NCBI GenBank assembly: GCA_030655135.1
Contig: JAURWC010000027.1
Location: 1 to 57,624 of the forward strand
Length of the DNA: 57,624 nucleotides
Reading direction: 5' to 3'
Origin: Hyphomicrobiaceae bacterium
GTDB taxonomy: Bacteria > Pseudomonadota > Alphaproteobacteria > Rhizobiales > Hyphomicrobiaceae
Under the pieces are notes generated by a model that worked only from the letters and a program-made list of their open reading frames with translations, did not search any database and was not told the DNA's origin. Each line of letters begins with the position of its first letter. Position 1 is the stretch's first letter. Positions 54,686 to 57,624 of this stretch are shown here, piece by piece. Made by a program: the position numbers and the translations under genes.

Positions 54686-55924
54686 ATGACGGACCCAGTT
54701 CTCAGCATTTGCATCCCTACCTACAATCGCGCGGATTTCCTTGATTATCTTTTGACGGACATTGCGGGAAGCCAGTTTCCGTTCGCCATCGAATTGGTAA
54801 TTTCCGACAACGCATCCACCGATTTGACTAGGCAGGTCGTGGAAAAGCACGCCGCGAACGGACTTCCCATTTCCTATTACCGGCACGACGTCAACAAGGG
54901 CTCGGTGGCGAACTACTTAAGCGCTCACCGTCGAGCCAGGGGCAAGTTCGTCATGTATGCGGCGGACGATGACCTGCTCATTCCCGGGGCTGTTGCGGAC
55001 GCTGTAGGGTTTCTGCAGAACAACCCGCGTGTCTTGGCCGCCTATGCGCCCTGGACCCTTTACGACGATGTCGCCAAAAAGGACCTGCGGGACTTCTATA
55101 GCGTCGAACAAGACATCATCTTTGAGACAAATCAGATCGGGGAGATCTTCAAATTTATAGTTGAACGCCACATCTTTCCGGAGATCGTCATTTTCCGGGC
55201 AGAAGCCGTACGCAGCCTGATCATGGCAGGGAATTTCTGCTTCCAGTTCTTTGTCGATTTTGCGCACGTCTTCGCGCGGGGCCCCGTCGCGTTTCTGGCA
55301 AAACCATTCTACCGGTCCGTCACCGTGACCCACCTACGGCACGATGTGGCGCAGGTGGGCATGGAACAGGTCATGACGGAGTGGGACTCCTATCGCGGAG
55401 GGCTGGAGTACTTCGTATACAAGTGTCTCGTCACGGCGGGGCTTGCGGCGTCACCCGCCGAGGAGCAATCGTTGCGGGCAACGATCGACGCATTTGTCGA
55501 TGGGCGAATGAGCGTTGCTCAGAGGCTTTGGCTGGGACGCAAGGACTTCGTTCGCGCCTACGAAATCCTTTGCCGCAGGCGTTTCTTCAACCCGGCGATT
55601 GTAGCCGAGGAAGCCGGCAAGTTCGGCAATCTGCAGCAGATGGTCGCGTTTCAGACGCTGGCCCGCCTGGCCAACAGCATCGTCGACGTTCAACAGGTTT
55701 TGCTGGGCGATCTTCCAGCTGATGGCATGGTTGAACCGAAATTGCGGGAGTGCGGGCTCGAGCCCAGAATCCGGGTGCTCGCTGCGCCGGACATGCCGTC
55801 ACAGGACGATCTGCGATCAGCCATCGTGCTGCTGCAAACGGAGGCAAACCGCCAGAAGTTCCTGGACCAGGGATATCAGTCAGGGCTGATCGTCAGCCAG
55901 ACAGATCTGACGGCCGTGCTTTAG
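54686..55924 (+). CDS. family 2 glycosyltransferase
   Basis: 412 residues. The GT-A catalytic domain (about 1-230) has SICIPTYNRADFLDYLL, NASTDLTRQVVE and the metal-binding DDDLL motif. The C-terminal 180 residues are helical, without membrane segments. Probably transfers a sugar in exopolysaccharide, O-antigen or glycolipid synthesis; acceptor unknown. It is transcribed towards tRNA-Gly and is somewhat less GC-rich than glcDEF, in keeping with polysaccharide genes that are often exchanged. Confidence 0.87.
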   Translation: MTDPVLSICIPTYNRADFLDYLLTDIAGSQFPFAIELVISDNASTDLTRQVVEKHAANGLPISYYRHDVNKGSVANYLSAHRRARGKFVMYAADDDLLIPGAVADAVGFLQNNPRVLAAYAPWTLYDDVAKKDLRDFYSVEQDIIFETNQIGEIFKFIVERHIFPEIVIFRAEAVRSLIMAGNFCFQFFVDFAHVFARGPVAFLAKPFYRSVTVTHLRHDVAQVGMEQVMTEWDSYRGGLEYFVYKCLVTAGLAASPAEEQSLRATIDAFVDGRMSVAQRLWLGRKDFVRAYEILCRRRFFNPAIVAEEAGKFGNLQQMVAFQTLARLANSIVDVQQVLLGDLPADGMVEPKLRECGLEPRIRVLAAPDMPSQDDLRSAIVLLQTEANRQKFLDQGYQSGLIVSQTDLTAVL

Positions 55925-55994
55925 TTACCCGCGTGCGGCGGATTTTGTTGGACCCTTGCCAGGGCCATCTTTAAGCCGTTAGAAGGGGCGCGAT

Positions 55995-56068
55995 GCGGGT
56001 GTAGCTCAATGGTAGAGCAGCAGCCTTCCAAGCTGAATACGTGGGTTCGATTCCCATCACCCGCTCCA
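55995..56068 (+). tRNA. tRNA-Gly(UCC)
   Basis: 74 nt including an encoded CCA. Acceptor stem GCGGGTG (55995-56001) pairs with CACCCGC (56058-56064). D arm GTAGCTCAATGGTAGAGC, anticodon arm CAGCC-TTCCAAG-type with anticodon TCC, and T arm GTGGGTTCGATTCCCAT are all standard. Reads GGA codons, also GGG by wobble. Confidence 0.95.
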
Positions 56069-56091
56069 CTTTTCTGACATCACGCTCTAGC

Positions 56092-57213
56092 CTAGCCCGA
56101 ACGGGCGGGCCTTAGATCGTTGCCGCGCCAGGTAAGGGCGGAACCGGCGATGGCGCTTGTCCAAAGCAGTGGGAGTAGGGCATCGCGCAGAAGCCAGGCG
56201 GCGATCGAGCGGCGAGACAGGTGCCAGCCCATCACGTGGGCGAGTGCCGCCTCCGTACCGTACCAAGTCACTGTCAGTGCGGCGGCAGCGGGCAGCGCCG
56301 GATATGCCGAGAGGTGGCTCCAAGCAACGACTGCGGTCAGCGGCGGCAACAGGCCGCTGAGAATTTCGGGCGCGAACGCCATCGGGAATGTCATGCGGCG
56401 CAGGCGCGCCCAGCGGAGCTGGCGATCCCAGATCTGGCGGGCGGTGCGCGCGCCAAGAGGCTGAGCGAAAGGCGTCGCGGTGAGGCGGACGCGCAGGCCG
56501 GCCTCGCGGACGATCTTTGTGGCGGCGGCGTCTTCGGCAAGCTCACGGCCGAGCGCTTCGATACCGCCGGCGCGATCGAGTAGGTCGCGGCGCCAGAGCA
56601 TGGATTTGCCCTGGGCAAAGCCGAAGCCGGCGCTGTCTGCCGCCAGCTGCCAGCGCGCCTGATAGGTGTTGAGGAAACCCGCTTCGATCTCGGCCATGAA
56701 GGTATCGGGCAGCGTCCCGATCGGCGGCGAGCAGACGAGGCCCGTGCCAGATTGCCAGGTGGCCAGTAGCTGCTGCAGGTAGCCGGCAGGCATCAGCACG
56801 TTGCTGTCGGCCATGACAACCCAGTCTGCAGTCTGCGCCCGCCAGGCCTTTACGAGGTTGTTGAGCTTGGGGTTGGGGCTCACGTGCTCGTTGCCGATGA
56901 GCAACCGGGCGTGGCTTGCCGGGTAGCGGTCGATGAGCTGGGTGACGAGCCGGACGGCAGGGTCGTGAGCAGATGCCGCGCAGAACACGATGTCGTACGC
57001 GGGGTAATCGAGTTCGAACGTCGAGCCTAGGGTGAGGGCGTCATGCTGGTCGAGACCGCAGACCGGGCGCAGGATCGTGACCGGCGGGAGGCTGGTGAAG
57101 GTCGAGCTGCCGCGGCGCCTGCGCGACGCGACGATCAACGCGGTCAGAACATGCAGCGCGGTTGCGAGGGCCGCAAAAACCACGAGCGTGTCGGCGGGTT
57201 CAAGGTTGGGCAT
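56092..57213 (-). CDS. ceramide-glucosyltransferase/HpnI-like family 2 glycosyltransferase
   Basis: 373 residues with an N-terminal membrane segment (about 8-30) and two or three C-terminal ones (near 285-355). GT21 motifs: PPVTILRPVCGLD, NPKLNNLVKA, VMADSNVLMP (D1-D2 region), the third Asp in ELAEDAAATKIV, and the RQLRW (Q/R-x-x-R-W) motif. HpnI and bacterial ceramide/diacylglycerol glucosyltransferases share this plan, so a hopanoid or glycolipid role is plausible. Which lipid it acts on is not determined. Confidence 0.87.
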   Translation of the reverse strand: MPNLEPADTLVVFAALATALHVLTALIVASRRRRGSSTFTSLPPVTILRPVCGLDQHDALTLGSTFELDYPAYDIVFCAASAHDPAVRLVTQLIDRYPASHARLLIGNEHVSPNPKLNNLVKAWRAQTADWVVMADSNVLMPAGYLQQLLATWQSGTGLVCSPPIGTLPDTFMAEIEAGFLNTYQARWQLAADSAGFGFAQGKSMLWRRDLLDRAGGIEALGRELAEDAAATKIVREAGLRVRLTATPFAQPLGARTARQIWDRQLRWARLRRMTFPMAFAPEILSGLLPPLTAVVAWSHLSAYPALPAAAALTVTWYGTEAALAHVMGWHLSRRSIAAWLLRDALLPLLWTSAIAGSALTWRGNDLRPARSG

Positions 57214-57485
57214 ATGGCATCCATCGGCGGGACTCGATCACATCGAGGGTGTCTGCCTGCATCGCCCGGGCAGACGACAGGTGGATGACAGCAAATTTGC
57301 GTCGCAGACGGAGCAGCTCTTGGGGTATGTCACGAGCGACACTATATGTGCGCTTCTGCAACACGGCGCACCGCCGGACGGTACTTGCCTATTGAACAAG
57401 TCGGCGCAGGACTTTACAGGAACGGCGAAATCGCGGTCCGGAAAACGGCCACCGCGGGTCGCATCATGAGTGAGGACAGATCAAG
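57214..57485. other. leader/promoter region of tuf
   Basis: 272 nt between the divergent glycosyltransferase and tuf starts. It must hold the tuf promoter and leader. Candidate -10-like elements occur (for example TATATG near 57343), but no single promoter is convincing, and I see no gene. Confidence 0.4.
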
Positions 57486-57624
57486 ATGGCCAAGGCAAAA
57501 TTCAACCGCGACAAGCCGCACTGCAACGTCGGCACGATTGGTCACGTTGACCACGGCAAGACGACGTTGACAGCCGCGCTGACGAAGGTTTCTGCGGACA
57601 AGGGCTGGACGCAGACGGCGATTG
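57486..57624 (+). CDS. tuf: elongation factor Tu, N-terminal part (cut by right edge)
   Basis: 46 residues visible, starting [20 protein letters not shown] with the P-loop GHVDHGKTT directly after. The standard EF-Tu start and GTP-binding motif leave no doubt. Gene continues beyond the window. EF-Tu is often present in two copies in this group; which copy this is cannot be told here. Confidence 0.96.
   Translation, partial: MAKAKFNRDKPHCNVGTIGHVDHGKTTLTAALTKVSADKGWTQTAI

Overview
The window is GC-rich and densely packed, and looks like the chromosome of an alphaproteobacterium of the order Hyphomicrobiales. A Hyphomicrobium-like organism is my best guess, from gene content only: a DUF2865 secreted protein, PepSY proteins beside a PhoP/PhoQ-like pair, a two-gene metH under an ArsR-methyltransferase regulator, and a tuf gene at the right edge. 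I see no insertion sequence, phage, plasmid or CRISPR array. The only clearly mobile-type module is one toxin-antitoxin pair.

Layout. 1-3909 (minus) is the N-terminal part of a giant cadherin-repeat adhesin that runs off the left edge. Facing away from it, 4268-9516 encodes a type I secretion apparatus with two different ABC subunits and one HlyD-type adaptor; it very probably exports the adhesin. 9603-15753 is regulatory: two Crp/Fnr proteins, a lone receiver domain, two PepSY proteins, a two-component pair and a surface-antigen-like lipid-free secreted protein. 15826-25718 is mostly housekeeping: a GST with a divergent MarR, fabI, a histidine phosphatase, a PepSY membrane protein, aroC, DUF2865, cysS, a GFA-family protein and a GNAT. 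25772-31318 holds citramalate synthase and two divergently transcribed patatin-type lipases. 31338-34164 holds a cold-shock-like small protein and an ABC ATPase plus adaptor pair with no permease nearby. 34370-39220 holds a hypothetical membrane protein, a GGDEF-EAL protein, a Gly-rich secreted protein, CsbD and an MlaC-like protein.

39389-45866 is a methionine/SAM-cycle operon: an ArsR-methyltransferase fusion regulator with its own palindromic operator, metF, then methionine synthase split into two genes. A complete VapBC toxin-antitoxin module lies exactly between the two metH halves, and the toxin stop codon overlaps the metH2 start. This is the most unusual arrangement here. 45885-49153 has a small membrane protein, a CrtI-like oxidoreductase, a VOC protein, ArfB-like release factor and a cytochrome c. 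49262-54588 is a LysR regulator divergent from glcDEF (glycolate oxidase). 54686-57624 has two unrelated glycosyltransferases, tRNA-Gly(UCC) and the start of tuf.

Other observations: the last 39 nt of the 34370-35098 gene recur, at 31/39 identity, directly after the GGDEF-EAL gene and in front of a strong terminator. Both type I ABC subunits have degenerate LSGGQ motifs. A motif is shared by the two promoter regions that flank the PepSY/two-component cluster.
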